Numbered from the stretch's first letter, positions 37,752-47,132 are shown. The stretch: DNA of 64,000 bases from Vicinamibacterales bacterium (GCA_958296065.1 CATQHX010000064.1:35208-99207), one strand, 5' to 3'. Numbers and translations: made by a program. The notes: generated from the sequence alone by a model not told the origin.

Positions 37752-38002
37752 CTTCCCTGGGCGACGAATCGCCGACGACTACTGAAGCTGCGACATCGAA
37801 GTACGTGGCCGGCTCGAGATCCATGACGCCGACACCGGCCTCCGATCGGATCCCAACGCCCGTTCGGCCGACGAGCGTCGGTCGGTCCGTCAGAACGGCG
37901 CCAGGAACGCCAGACCAGGACCGCGGCTGATCCGGATCGTTGCCGGCGGGAGCGATCCGCAAGCGGCTATGGCCCGAAACGCGCAAGGGCTGAACTTCGA
38001 CG
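37752..38002. repeat. Long direct repeat, left copy
   Basis: 251 bases starting CCTGGGCGACGAATCGCCGA and ending GGGCTGAACTTCGACG. The right copy (49441-49630) has the same ends and order but lacks about 60 internal bases. It abuts a truncated efflux-protein gene on its right. Confidence 0.8.
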
Positions 38003-38011
38003 TCTGCCTTC

Positions 38012-38528
38012 CGGGAGCACGTTCGAGGAGATTCTGGGGGGTGGCGGAGCGGTGATCCCGGGTGGCTACCGGGACGCGGTCGGCGACATCGTCGGGGCGG
38101 ACTACCCGCTCTGGAGCGTCCAGGTGCAGATGAGCTATCCGCTGGGTCGGAGCGCGGACGAGGCTGCCTACGAGCGGGCGCGGCTGGAGCTTCGGCAGAA
38201 CGAGGTCCAGCTCGAATGGATCGAGCTCCAGATCGTCGGTGAGGTGACCAATGCCGCGCTCCAGATAGAAGCGATCCAGGAGAGTATCCAGGCTGCGGCC
38301 GTCGCCCGGGAGCTCGCGGAGGAACAGCTTCGGGCGGAGGAGATCAAGTTCGAGGTCGGACTGTCGACCAACTACCTGGTCGTCCAGATGCAGCGCGAGC
38401 TGGCCGCCGCTCAGGAGCTGGAGCGGCGCGCGATCCTCGACTACCAGCGCGCACCGATCGAGTTCGACCGCGCGCAACGCGCGTCGCGCGCCAGTCCCGG
38501 CGTGACAGTGGTCGTCGGCGGACCATAG
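38012..38528 (+). pseudogene. Outer-membrane efflux protein (TolC type), C-terminal fragment
   Basis: From about 38012: STFEEILGGGGAVIPGGYRD, WSVQVQMSYPLGRSADEAAY, a long coiled coil (ELQIVGEVTNAALQIEAIQE and ELAEEQLRAEEIKFEVGLST), then NYLVVQMQRELAAAQELERR and AILDYQRAPIEFDRAQ. GxSTNYxVxxxQRxLxxA is the signature of the last helical pair in TolC-like factors of tripartite efflux or type I secretion. Over half the protein (normally 450-500 residues) is missing at the 5' side, exactly where the direct repeat ends, so the repeat marks the breakpoint. Confidence 0.75.
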
Positions 38529-38734
38529 CGCCACGATCCCCTGACAGCCAGCCGGTCATGAAGGCGGCCGGCAGACCAGCGCCCGCGGCGTCGAGGCGTG
38601 CGGATCCGCGCTCGGCCGCCGTATCCGGGGCTTCGCAGGACTCGGGGCGAATCGGCGCCTCGGCGCGAGGTCGGGCGAGACCGTCCGCCGGATCCTGGCC
38701 GGTGTCATCTGCGACGCGAGCAGGCGGCGCCGAA

Positions 38735-39838
38735 TCAGGTCGTAGAGCGGCGCATGCGCCGGGTAACAGCCCCTCCGCCCCGGCAGCCGGGTCCGTGGGC
38801 CGGATCGCCTCGTGCGCCTCCCGCGAGCCTTCCTTCGACTCGTAGCGCCGCCCCGGCCCCGAAGGCCGCCGTCAGCCAGCGCCGCGCCGCCTCCTGCGCC
38901 TCGGGAGCGACCATCACCGCGTCCGAGCGCATGCAGGTGATCTTCCCTCCCTCGTAGAGCTTCTGCGCGATCGCCATCGTGTCGGCCACCGACAGCTTCA
39001 GCAGCGACGAGGCGGCCTGCTGCAGCGTCGAGGTCGTGAACGGCGGCTTCGGCCGCTGCGACGCGTCCTTCTGCTCCACATCCTCCAGGGTCACCGCCAC
39101 AGACGCAAGGTGCGCCGCCAGCGCATCCGCCGCGGCGCGTTCGGCGAGGCGCAGGACCCCGCCGCCGGAATCGACCACCGACGCCCGGACCGGCTCAGCC
39201 CCGTCGATGGCCAGCAGCACGTCGACGCCGAAGAACTCCGCCGGCGCGAAGACCCGGATCTTCTCGTCGCGCGCCGCCAGGATCGCCAGCGCGGCCGACT
39301 GCACCCGGCCCGCCGAGAGTCCCGCGCGCAGCCGCCGGCTCAGCAGCGGCGACACCGTGAACCCGACCACCCGGCCGAGGAACCGGCGCGCCTGCTGGGC
39401 GCGCACCAGGTCGTAGTCGATCCCGCGCGGGCCCTCGAACGCGGCGCGCACCGCCTCCGGGGTTATCTCCGAGAAGGTGACCCGGCGGAAGCGGTCCTCG
39501 GACCCGCCCAGCAGGTCCCGCAGGCGCCACGCGAGCACCTCCCCCTCGCGGTCGAGGTCGGTGGCCAGCCAGACAGTGCCGCCGCGGCCGATGCTGCGCA
39601 GCTCGCGAACGACCTTCGCCTTCGAGTCGATGATCTCCCAGGTCGGCTTCCAGCCGCCCTCGATATCCAGCCCCAGGGCTGTCTGCTGCCGCGGCTTGCC
39701 CGCCGAGCGCCCGTCGCGCTTCGGCTGCGGCAGGTCGCGCACGTGCCCGAGCGAGGCCCGCACCACGTAGCCACACCCGAGAATCTGGTTGATCTTGCGC
39801 GTCTTTCCGGGCGATTCGACGATTACGAGGTCAGCCAT
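38735..39838 (-). pseudogene. DNA topoisomerase I paralogue, truncated and lacking the catalytic tyrosine
   Basis: From ATG 39838: MADLVIVESPGKTRKINQIL (Toprim, Glu), ATDLDREGEVLAWRLRDLLG (DxDxE-type acidic residues), RRLRAGLSAGRVQSAALAIL, PPFTTSTLQQAASSLLKLS. At the active site the family has YMRTDS; here it is ITCMRSDAVMV, a TAC-to-TGC change at 38933-38935 that removes the nucleophile. About 30 codons later the frame is lost; EAHEAIRPTDPAAG and LYDLIRRRLLASQM can be read in another frame to about 38660, then nothing. Intact TopA has about 750-900 residues with zinc domains. It is a dead paralogue, so a working topA must exist elsewhere. Confidence 0.8.
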
Positions 39839-40716
39839 AACGCTGGCGAGCGTAACCGTGCAAGGCCACGCCAACGAAGAACCGCCATCGCGTGCTCCCC
39901 GCTGAATGCGCTGCCCAGTCCCCAACGGGACACCCTGTTCCAGCGCGGTCCCGTCATGAGTCTGCGCGCGATTGACTCGCCGTCGCGCACCGGTCCCGGC
40001 GCAACAGTTGCGACCGCGATGGCGTGACAGCGCCAGCCTGAAACAGGCGCGAAAACTGGTGTCTGGAGGAGGCGAAAATGCATGCACGTGAGCCACGTGC
40101 AGATGCTATATATTCGTCAAGTTTTCGCTTTTTCTACTTGCCGATCCAATTCCTTGGATTGACTCCATGGATTCAACCTGTAGACGACCGACAAGGCAGA
40201 AGACTCACATCCATAGGGGGTCAATATATTGACGGTTGGCCGATGCACCAGGTCTGGTGCAGTTTCTACTTGCTCTTTCGTTTCCAGAACATCGCCCAGA
40301 ATTGGACACAGTCCAGAATTTTAAGAGGCGAAAGTCAGGCGCCAAAACGTCCTCCGAAACCCCGGCGCAACGCGCCGATCCGTCAACCGGAAAACGTCCC
40401 GCGAACACCTGCGCGGGCCACCGCCGCCGACGGCCCCGCGCCGGCAGCCCGGCCAGCACGATCCGCGGCCGGATCCGCAGCGCCCCGAAACCACCCCACG
40501 CATCCTCCTCGGCATCATGCAACCGAAAGCAGCCGACTGCCCCATGGTACCCGCAACGCCGAGCAGCCTGGGACGCTCGACTGCACGAGGACCGCCCGCC
40601 GCGCACCGAACGCCCCAGGACCGGGCATGAACCGGACCAAGCGTCCCGCGTAGCTCACACTCGTCACCGCCGCCGACCGTGAAGGGAGACCTCGGACGGA
40701 CCCGACCGGAGACGTG
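39839..40716. other. AT-richer spacer without recognised gene
   Basis: From 40040 to 40330 the sequence is markedly lower in GC than its surroundings, with no protein-like frame on either strand. A perfect palindrome lies at 40220-40233. The rest is GC-rich non-coding sequence leading to the gene at 40717. Confidence 0.45.
40220..40233. promoter_or_regulatory. Perfect 14-bp palindrome, possible operator
   Basis: GTCAATATATTGAC. It stands out in an AT-rich island about 490 bases upstream of the two overlapping orphan genes. Confidence 0.3.
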
Positions 40717-41325
40717 ATGCCAATCCCTCTCGTCACGGACCCGCCGGCCCGAGCGGGGACACGGCCGGCGGCCATCCCGCAAGAAACGCCGATGACACAC
40801 GAACGCCACTTCCCCAACGAGGACCCCGCAACGACCCACGCGCGCCTGAGCGCCGCCGTCGTGGCGTCTCACGCCAACGCCTGCGCCGCCGCCGACGCCT
40901 TCCTGTCCGGTAGCGTGCCGCCAGACCTCCGGCAGATGCCGCCCGAGCTGAAGCTGACCCGGAACGAAGCAGGACGCGTCGCCGTGATCGACACCGGCAC
41001 CCCCGATGAGCGGGAGTTCACGAGCCACGAGGCGCTGCGCGCCTACGTCCGCAGATGCGTGGTCATGAGCCTGACCGTGCGCCGCGACGGCTCGACGCTG
41101 CCCGATCCGGAAGACGCCCGCATCGAGCCGGACTCGGCCCGGCTGCTGCTGCGCCCCGGCAACCCCGTGGTCGACATCGTCGCCAGCATCGGCATGGACC
41201 GATCGCTCGACGCGGCGCACCTGCGCTACAAGGACAGCCGCGACCAGATGCAGCGCTTCGATCACCACGTCCACCAGCTCGAAGACCACGGCGTCCGCTA
41301 CGTCGCCAGCCTGTTCACGATATGA
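40717..41325 (+). CDS. Hypothetical protein, first of an overlapping pair
   Basis: 202 residues, starting MPIPLVTDPPARAGTRPAAI; an alternative ATG at 40792 gives MTHERHFPNEDPATTHARLS. GGAGA just before GTGATG favours the upstream start. Blocks: LRQMPPELKLTRNEAGRVAV, RRCVVMSLTVRRDGSTLPDP, VVDIVASIGMDRSLDAAHLR. Mixed alpha/beta, no signal peptide, no cysteine motif. The stop overlaps the next start (ATGA). No family recognised. Confidence 0.55.
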   Translation: MPIPLVTDPPARAGTRPAAIPQETPMTHERHFPNEDPATTHARLSAAVVASHANACAAADAFLSGSVPPDLRQMPPELKLTRNEAGRVAVIDTGTPDEREFTSHEALRAYVRRCVVMSLTVRRDGSTLPDPEDARIEPDSARLLLRPGNPVVDIVASIGMDRSLDAAHLRYKDSRDQMQRFDHHVHQLEDHGVRYVASLFTI

Positions 41326-41750
41326 CCAGACCGACAGCGGCCGTGACAATCGGCAACACGAGCATCGACGTCGAGCACGACGAGAAGCTCATCAAGGCGC
41401 TGCTGGCCGAGGGCAACAACCAGGTACAGATCGACCTGGAAGACGTCTCCGACGAGCACATCGACACGCTGTTCGGATCGCTGATGCAGTCGGCGATGGC
41501 CAGCGGCGGCCGGCGGCTCGCCATCGAATGGATGAAGCGCTTGGACGTGCCCGGCAACGCCGGCGAACGCGCCCGCCATGCGATGGCGCAGACCATCAAC
41601 CTGCAAGGGCTGACGCGGCCGCCGGTTCCGAGGTGCTGGCTCGGTGTTTGCCGAGGGTCGGCGGGTTGGAACGGTGTACAGAATAGGAGCCGGGCGCCCT
41701 CTCAGGGTGCCCGGCTCGCAGAGCAACCAGCTCCTGGACGCGCGCTCTAG
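41322..41750 (+). CDS. Small acidic hypothetical protein, second of the pair
   Basis: 142 residues, starting MTRPTAAVTIGNTSIDVEHD. The first 75 residues are well composed and acidic (LLAEGNNQVQIDLEDVSDEH, LFGSLMQSAMASGGRRLAIE). The last 45 (PPVPRCWLGVCRGSAG onward) run through the terminator hairpin at 41687 and may be a degraded end. Four-base overlap with the gene before it implies coupled expression. The pair could be a regulator-partner or toxin-antitoxin type unit; nothing in the sequence proves this. Confidence 0.5.
   Translation: MTRPTAAVTIGNTSIDVEHDEKLIKALLAEGNNQVQIDLEDVSDEHIDTLFGSLMQSAMASGGRRLAIEWMKRLDVPGNAGERARHAMAQTINLQGLTRPPVPRCWLGVCRGSAGWNGVQNRSRAPSQGARLAEQPAPGRAL
41687..41717. 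terminator. Hairpin between convergent genes
   Basis: GAGCCGGGCGCCCT pairs with AGGGTGCCCGGCTC around a three-base loop, with one mismatch. It lies between the orphan pair (plus) and the TonB receptor (minus) and could end both transcripts. Confidence 0.55.
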
Positions 41751-44700
41751 AAGCCGTACCGCACGCCGAAGTTCGCCTGCCGCGGGATCCCGTTGGAGCG
41801 CAGCAACGTGTAGCGCGCGAAGTTGCCGCTGTTCTGGTTCCCGTTCGCCGTCGATGCGACGAAGAAGTTCGGGCGGTTGAGCACGTTGATGAGGTCGAAG
41901 TAGATGTCGAGCGTGTCCCCCTCCGCGGGTCGGGCCCGCCATCCGAACCGCACGTCCAGGTTCATGTAGTTGCCCGCGCGGGCGCCGCCCTGCCTGCCGT
42001 TGTGTTCCACCGTGAACGCGTTGGGGCCCTCGCCGGTGTAGGTCCCCGCCATAATCGGGTCCCAATTGGTGCCGTTCCGGTCGAGGTCCCACAGGCTGTT
42101 GTACATCGTGAACGGGTTCGCGCTCATGTAGCGGAAGATGGGGCTCAGGGTGACCCCGCCCGGCAGCTCGGTGCGCCCGCTCAGCGTCAGAACGTGCTTG
42201 CGGTCGTGCTCCGCCGGCTGCCAGTTCTCTTCCATGTTCAGGTCGCCGAGGACCTGGGTCTGTACGCCGTTGACGCTGATGCCGTTGGTGCCGTACTGCT
42301 CGAAGGTGTCGCCGCGCGAGTAGCCGAGCGCGTACGACAGCCGCATGCCCCAGCGGTCCGAGTAGCGCTTCTCCATCGAGAAGTTCAGGCCGTCGTAGGA
42401 CGACAACCCGGTGCTCTCGATGGACAGCAGCCGGCCCTGCGCCCAGACGCCGATCAGCAGGCCGGTCCGCGGATCGATGCCGGTCACCGGATCCGCCTTC
42501 GCACATTCGCGTTGAAGCACGGCAGGATTGCTGCTGTAGAGAGCGGCGTCAGTCACCGCCTGCGGACAGCTCGGGTAGAACACCGTGTCGGTCCGGTTGT
42601 AGACCCCGCCGTCCCGGTTCGGAAACACGTCGTAGTACGTGAGATCGTCGGAACTGTCGATTGAGTCGCGGTACGGCGCCACGTAGTTGATGCGGTTGAG
42701 CAGTCCGCTGCCCCGGATGCTGACGTAGTCGACCCCGATGGACAGCGTCGGCATCAGCTCGCGCTCGAACCCCACCGTGTACTGGGCGAACAACGGCTGC
42801 TGCCGGCGGTAGTTGTCGATGAAGGCGTTGGCCTCGTTGAAGCGGCTCGACGAGCCGCTGGGGTAGATCGATTCGATGAAGTCGCGATTCAGCAGCAGGC
42901 AGTTCGGCACGCCGTCGCGCGTGGTCCCCGGCCCGCACTCCCCATTCGCCGCCGAGCCGATGTGGATGGCTCCCGCCAGCTCGGGGTCCTGGATCGGCAT
43001 GCCGTTCCTCGGCCCGGGATCTTCCTGCCCGCCCTGGTCTCCCCCGCCCCGGGGGAAAGAGGCGACGAACGAGTCGGTGATGACCGGATCCTGCAGGACG
43101 TTGTCGAGTCCGCTGAAGAGCGTCCGGTCGTAGAAGTGCCCGAAGCCCGCCCGGATGACGGACCGGCCGTCGCCCGTCACGTCGTAGGCGAGCGACAACC
43201 GCGGCGAGATATTGTTCCAGTCGCGCGGGTCGGTCCCCGGCACCATCAGCGGATTGTCGTCCCGCCGCGCGCTCAGCAGCTCCGCGTCCCAGCGGACGCC
43301 GAGCCCGAGCGTCCAGCGTTCGTTCAGCGTCCACTTGTCCTGGAAGAACACCTCGAACGTGTCGATGGGGTAGGCGAACGTCTGGCCGGCCGGGTCGCCG
43401 ACGCGAACCCGGAGCCGCTCGGGATAGGTCGACAGGTCGTCGCGGTCGAACGGCTGGTCGGTAGCGAAATGGAACTCGCCGCCCAACCAGTGCTCGGCGA
43501 AGTCGTCGATGGCCGAGTGGTGGTAGGTGCCGCCGAACTTGAAGTCGTGATCGCCCATCATGTCGGGGACGAACCACGACGTGGTGTTGTTGTACTGCCA
43601 CTGCGAGTCGTCGCGATTCCACGCCCACGGCACGCCGTCCTGGAAGCTGTTGTAAACGTAGGTGGGCGGCAGGTTCCGCATCTGGCCGTCGCGACTGTCG
43701 CCGCCGCCCAGGTCGAACCAAGCGGGAGGGCCGCCGCCGCGGGCCTCGAAGACGCGAGTGAACCGTGCCGTATTGACGACGTTGTTCCCGATGACGCTGG
43801 TGTAGCTCCCGACCCAGATGTAATCGTCTTCCTCTCTGTTGAGCGGCGAGAGTTCGGTTCGGTTGCCGATCTGGTTGCGCTCAGGTTTCGACTCGTCCAC
43901 GTAGCGCAGAGCCCAGGAGTTGTTGCCGTTGATCTGGTGATCCACCCGGTACATCGTGTTCAACGCCCGCCACTCCTCGGCTGCGGACCAGCTCAGCTCG
44001 GGACGGGTGCTGAAGGTCTGCGCCCGGGCCGGGTTGGCGACCCGCCCCTCCAAGCTCACGAAGAAGTGCGCCTGGTCCTGCACGATCGGTCCGCCGAACA
44101 CGCCGCCGAACTCGTACTTGTTGTTCGACGGCTTCTCGACGCTCGGGTCCTCGGCGAACTGCTGGGCGTTGAAGAAGTTCCGCGCCGTCATGTTGGTGCT
44201 GGTGCTGTAGCTGAAGCCGGCGCCGGACCACTGGTTCGTGCCCCGCTTGGTCACCGCGTTGATGACCGCGCCGCTGGAGCGGCCGAACTCGGCGTCGAAC
44301 TGGCCGCTGATGACCTGGAACTCCTGCACCGACTCGATCGCTATCCTGACCTGGCTGCCGCGGGCGCCGCCGCTGCTGGAGCCGCTGTTGGAGCCGCCGT
44401 CGAAGTTCAGCGAGCTGGCCGCGGCGGTCTGCCCGTTGGCGATGATCGTGTCGGCGCCCTGCGAGGACGACGGCAGGAACTGGATCCCCGGCAGCAGCGA
44501 GATCGCGGCGAACGCGCTGCGGTTCTGCAGCGGCATCTCCGTCAGCTCCCCGCTGTCGAGGGTGCCGCCCACCTCGGCCGAGGTGAGGTCGACCAGGGGG
44601 CCTGCCCGGAGACGGTCACCGTCTCCTCGAGGGCGCCCACGCCGAGGATGATGTCGAGCGGGACGGTCGCCCCGACCCGCAGCTCGTAGCCGGTCGTCTG

Positions 44701-44979
44701 GAACGTGGAGAAGCCTGGCAGCGCGGCCGTGACCGTGAAGGTCCCCGGCAGCAACTGCGCCGCGAAGTAGCTGCCGTCACCGCCGGTGATGACTTCGCGG
44801 AAGGTCCCGTCCGCCTCGTTCTGGATGAAGACGGTCACCCCCGGGAGGGCGCCGCCCGTCTCGTCGGTGACACTCCCGCGAAGTTCAGTGCGACCCTGCT
44901 GTGCCAGAGCCGATGTGGCCGTTACGCCGACGAGCGCGACGACGGTCAAGAACGTCGCCGCAAGAGCCGGATATCTCAT
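41747..44979 (-). CDS. TonB-dependent receptor with carboxypeptidase-like N-terminal domain, one frameshift
   Basis: Start MRYPALAATFLTVVALVGVT (signal peptide, ...SALAQ), with GGAGG seven bases before the ATG. Residues about 30-115 are a carboxypeptidase-regulatory-like beta sandwich (TELRGSVTDETGGALPGVTV, YELRVGATVPLDIILGVGAL). The plug follows (PGIQFLPSSSQGADTIIANG, SVQEFQVISGQFDAEFGRSS, GAVINAVTKRGTNQW), then a 22-strand-type barrel ending RQANFGVRYGF with C-terminal Phe. Total about 1,075 residues, an Oar-like receptor typical of Acidobacteriota. A one-base loss in a C-run near 44587-44593 (GQAP then LVDLTSAEV) splits the frame. It could be an assembly error, a mutation or phase variation. 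Confidence 0.8.
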
Positions 44980-45068
44980 CGCTGTCGCCTCCACTTTCCT
45001 TCGTTCATGGATGCACCTCGTAAGCCTTCGCACTGTTCACCCTCCTTTGAACCGGAAAGATCGGCGTC

Positions 45069-45344
45069 TCATGACCGTCTCCCAACAGATGTGCCCCGTC
45101 GCCCCGACGCGAACGGCGCTGTTCGCGTGGGAGGGTGCACGACAGTCACGCCATCGCCGGCTCTGCGGTTCGGGACGCAGATAGTGAACGGCTCGCGCGA
45201 CTGCACGTACGCTTCGCCCTTCCGAATCAGCTCCTCCGCCCGCTTCCACGTGCAGGGCCAAAGTGGTTTGCCGTCCTCACCCACGACGCGGACCCGCTTC
45301 GGCGGCTTCGCCTCGATCCACCGCCGGCGCTGCTTGCTTCCCAC
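45069..45344 (-). CDS. Stand-alone PLMP/RRXRR-like domain protein
   Basis: 91 residues from GTG 45344. Core: KRVRVVGEDGKPLWPCTWKR, AEELIRKGEAYVQSREPFTI, CVPN. The pattern VxVxDxxGKPLMPCxxxRAxxLLxxGxAxVxxxxPFTI is that of the N-terminal PLMP (RRXRR) domain of IscB-type RNA-guided nucleases. Here W replaces M in PLMP, and no RuvC or HNH domain follows; the last 35 residues are loop-like. It lies between the TonB receptor and the metalloprotease gene, all on the minus strand. It may be an IscB remnant or a free family of single-domain proteins. Weak AAGG ribosome site. Confidence 0.5.
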   Translation of the reverse strand: MGSKQRRRWIEAKPPKRVRVVGEDGKPLWPCTWKRAEELIRKGEAYVQSREPFTICVPNRRAGDGVTVVHPPTRTAPFASGRRGTSVGRRS

Positions 45345-45346
45345 AT

Positions 45347-45388
45347 CAACTGCCTTGAGTCATGCGACAACTGCCTTGAGTCATGCGA
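45347..45388. repeat. Two exact tandem copies of a 21-mer
   Basis: CAACTGCCTTGAGTCATGCG plus one A, twice in a row, immediately upstream of the GTG start of the PLMP-like gene (read on the minus strand). Confidence 0.85.
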
Positions 45389-45399
45389 CGCACCGTCGG

Positions 45400-46215
45400 T
45401 CAGCGCACCGAACCGGCACGCCAGCCGGCAGAACATGACCAATTCGAGAGCGGGTTGAACGAACTGAATCGGGTAGTGCGTCCGGTCGTCCTGCCGGACC
45501 ATCGACGCCGCCTGCACGCGCTACCGAACGGCCAGCCGCACCATGCACGGCCACGCCCTACGCGGTACAGGAGGTTCGCATGGTAGGTCTCCTTGGCCGA
45601 GAACGACGTCACCGACCAGTCGGTCGGGTGCATCACGTGCCCCAGCTCCGCAACGTGGTACAGGCCGTAGGCGTGACCCACCTCATGAGCCACGATGTGC
45701 GCGAAGCGCCTCTCGTCAGACCAGTCGCACGCCAGCGAGAGCGTGATGAGCCCCGGATCCGCACCGATCTCCGAATGCGCGCAGACCCCCGCGGTGCTGA
45801 ACCCCGACACGAACATCACGTACAGCCAGCCGCGCCTCATCACCTGGTCCTGGTCGTGCTCGACAATCACCCCGGTGAACGGTCTTGCCGTCAGCGTCCT
45901 GACGAGCCGCGGGTACATCCGCCGGACCGCCTGCACGCGTGACCGGCTCAGCCGGTTCGCCAGCGCACTTCCGGTCTCGTCAACGGTCAGGATGAACAGG
46001 TTCAGAGGCGGCGATTCGAGCGGCCATGTCTGCGGGCTGACCGGTTGCCCCTCTTTCCCGTTGAACGCGATCTGGACCCAGAATTCGGGGTCGAACCGAG
46101 GGTCTCCATACCCGGCACCCTGAGGCGGGTGGCTGTCGCGCACCGCGCATGCGGTAGACACGGCAGCGAGCGCCATCGCCGGGATCCACCTGCGACCACG
46201 CGCCGACACAGTCAT
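45400..46215 (-). CDS. Zinc metalloprotease lipoprotein
   Basis: 271 residues as read. Signal peptide with lipobox (MALAAVSTACAVRD). The catalytic motif IVAHEVGHAYGLYH is a full HExxHxxGxxH metzincin-type zinc site, followed by GHVMHPTDWSV, where the methionine fits the Met-turn. Upstream: GVIVEHDQDQVMRRGWLYVM and CAHSEIGADPGLITLSLACD. After about 45560 the frame becomes arginine/tryptophan-rich, while another frame gives MVRQDDRTHYPIQFVQPALE, so the C-terminus is probably frameshifted; the catalytic domain is intact. It likely acts in the envelope on unknown proteins, similar to archaemetzincin- or matrixin-like proteases. Confidence 0.7.
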   Translation of the reverse strand: MTVSARGRRWIPAMALAAVSTACAVRDSHPPQGAGYGDPRFDPEFWVQIAFNGKEGQPVSPQTWPLESPPLNLFILTVDETGSALANRLSRSRVQAVRRMYPRLVRTLTARPFTGVIVEHDQDQVMRRGWLYVMFVSGFSTAGVCAHSEIGADPGLITLSLACDWSDERRFAHIVAHEVGHAYGLYHVAELGHVMHPTDWSVTSFSAKETYHANLLYRVGRGRAWCGWPFGSACRRRRWSGRTTGRTTRFSSFNPLSNWSCSAGWRAGSVR

Positions 46216-46604
46216 CGTGGACCGGCGGCAACCGCCATCGGCGCTGGGACCGGTACGGGTACGCCCTCTGCTTCAACGGCGCCGCGCACCGCTGGATCGC
46301 ACGCCGCCGACCTCGGGCCCGCGCCGCCGACACGCGGTGGCGCCTTCGCCGGTCGGTTCCACAGAGGGGCGTACGGCGCCGGCTGGGGGCGCGGGATATC
46401 GGTCGGCCATGCGAGGTCGGCCGGCCAGTGGTGGGAGATGCTGCGGGCTACACGTTCGGCGCGCGCCTCGGTGATCGTGTGGCCGGCCTCGAGCCGACCG
46501 AAGAATGCCCCATGGTTCGCCAGATGCCGCCCGGCCGTCGACAGGGTGACGCCTCCGTGAGCGGCATAGAGACGACCGAGACGCACCAAGAAGGTGGAAT
46601 GCAT
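46212..46604 (-). CDS. Small conserved protein with HTH-like core
   Basis: 130 residues from ATG 46604 (46622 is also possible), starting MHSTFLVRLGRLYAAHGGVT. The core LSTAGRHLANHGAFFGRLEA, GHTITEARAERVARSISHHW, PADLAWPTDIPRP resembles a family seen in proteobacterial genomes (pattern ..FF.RL..G...T..RAERV...S.HWP....WP..IPRP), probably DNA-binding. The last 40 residues are low complexity. Its stop overlaps the start of the metalloprotease gene by four bases, so they may be co-transcribed. Confidence 0.55.
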   Translation of the reverse strand: MHSTFLVRLGRLYAAHGGVTLSTAGRHLANHGAFFGRLEAGHTITEARAERVARSISHHWPADLAWPTDIPRPQPAPYAPLWNRPAKAPPRVGGAGPRSAACDPAVRGAVEAEGVPVPVPAPMAVAAGPR

Positions 46605-46701
46605 ACCGCCGTATGGTGGCATGTGTTCTACTTCGCGTCAAGACAGGGAAGCCCCTCACGTCCGCGCACCCTTTCAGGAAAGCGTGATGTTCCGGGAAAT
46701 C

Positions 46702-46717
46702 GTGGTATCTATTCCAC
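46702..46717 (+). promoter_or_regulatory. Inverted repeat abutting a GTG start, possible operator
   Basis: GTGGTATCTATTCCAC, with GTGG and CCAC arms and an AT-rich centre, ends two bases before the GTG start of the HTH gene. This fits autoregulation and a transcript with very short leader. Confidence 0.35.
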
Positions 46718-46718
46718 A

Positions 46719-47129
46719 GTGGAAGCTCACGACTTCGAAACGATCGTCAGGGAACGCTTGGCCGAGACCGGAGAAACGGCGATAGGAGCCGCCCGCCGAG
46801 CCGGACTACCGCGCGACGCGATCCGGTCGGTCCTGCGCGGGCATCCTCCCAACCTCCTTCGTGCGAAGAAGATCTGCGACGCCCTCGGTCTTACTCTGAA
46901 GGTTGGGCTGCCGCACGAGATCCCGCCGCTCGGCGAAACAGCGACGCGCGACGCCGATCGCCGGAGCCACGACGTGTCCCCGGACCTGGAACGCCACACG
47001 CAGGGACTGGTCCGGGCTGTCGCGGCGGCAGGGGGTGACCCGATCCCGCCGGAGATGCGTGCGGCACTGCGCCACCACCCTCTCGAAAGCGCCCGGGGAG
47101 TCCGGCTGTCGAGACGGCAACCGCGTTGA
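46719..47129 (+). CDS. HTH (XRE/Cro-like) regulator
   Basis: 136 residues from GTG 46719, reading MEAHDFETIVRERLAETGET. The HTH is AIGAARRAGLPRDAIRSVLR with GHPPNLLRAKKICDALGLTL, as in Cro/C1 or S24-type repressors (…AARRAGL..DAIRxVLxG..P...kA..I..ALG). The C-terminal half is loosely structured (AGGDPIPPEMRAALRHHPLE). No LexA/S24 peptidase domain follows, so it is a short regulator. The start is set by the HTH position; an inverted repeat touches it. Confidence 0.6.
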   Translation: MEAHDFETIVRERLAETGETAIGAARRAGLPRDAIRSVLRGHPPNLLRAKKICDALGLTLKVGLPHEIPPLGETATRDADRRSHDVSPDLERHTQGLVRAVAAAGGDPIPPEMRAALRHHPLESARGVRLSRRQPR

Positions 47130-47132
47130 GGA

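Noticed and set aside
45069..45344. A complete IscB nuclease
   Set aside because: Only the PLMP-like domain is visible. No RuvC, bridge-helix or HNH motif was found in any frame downstream, where the TonB receptor begins.
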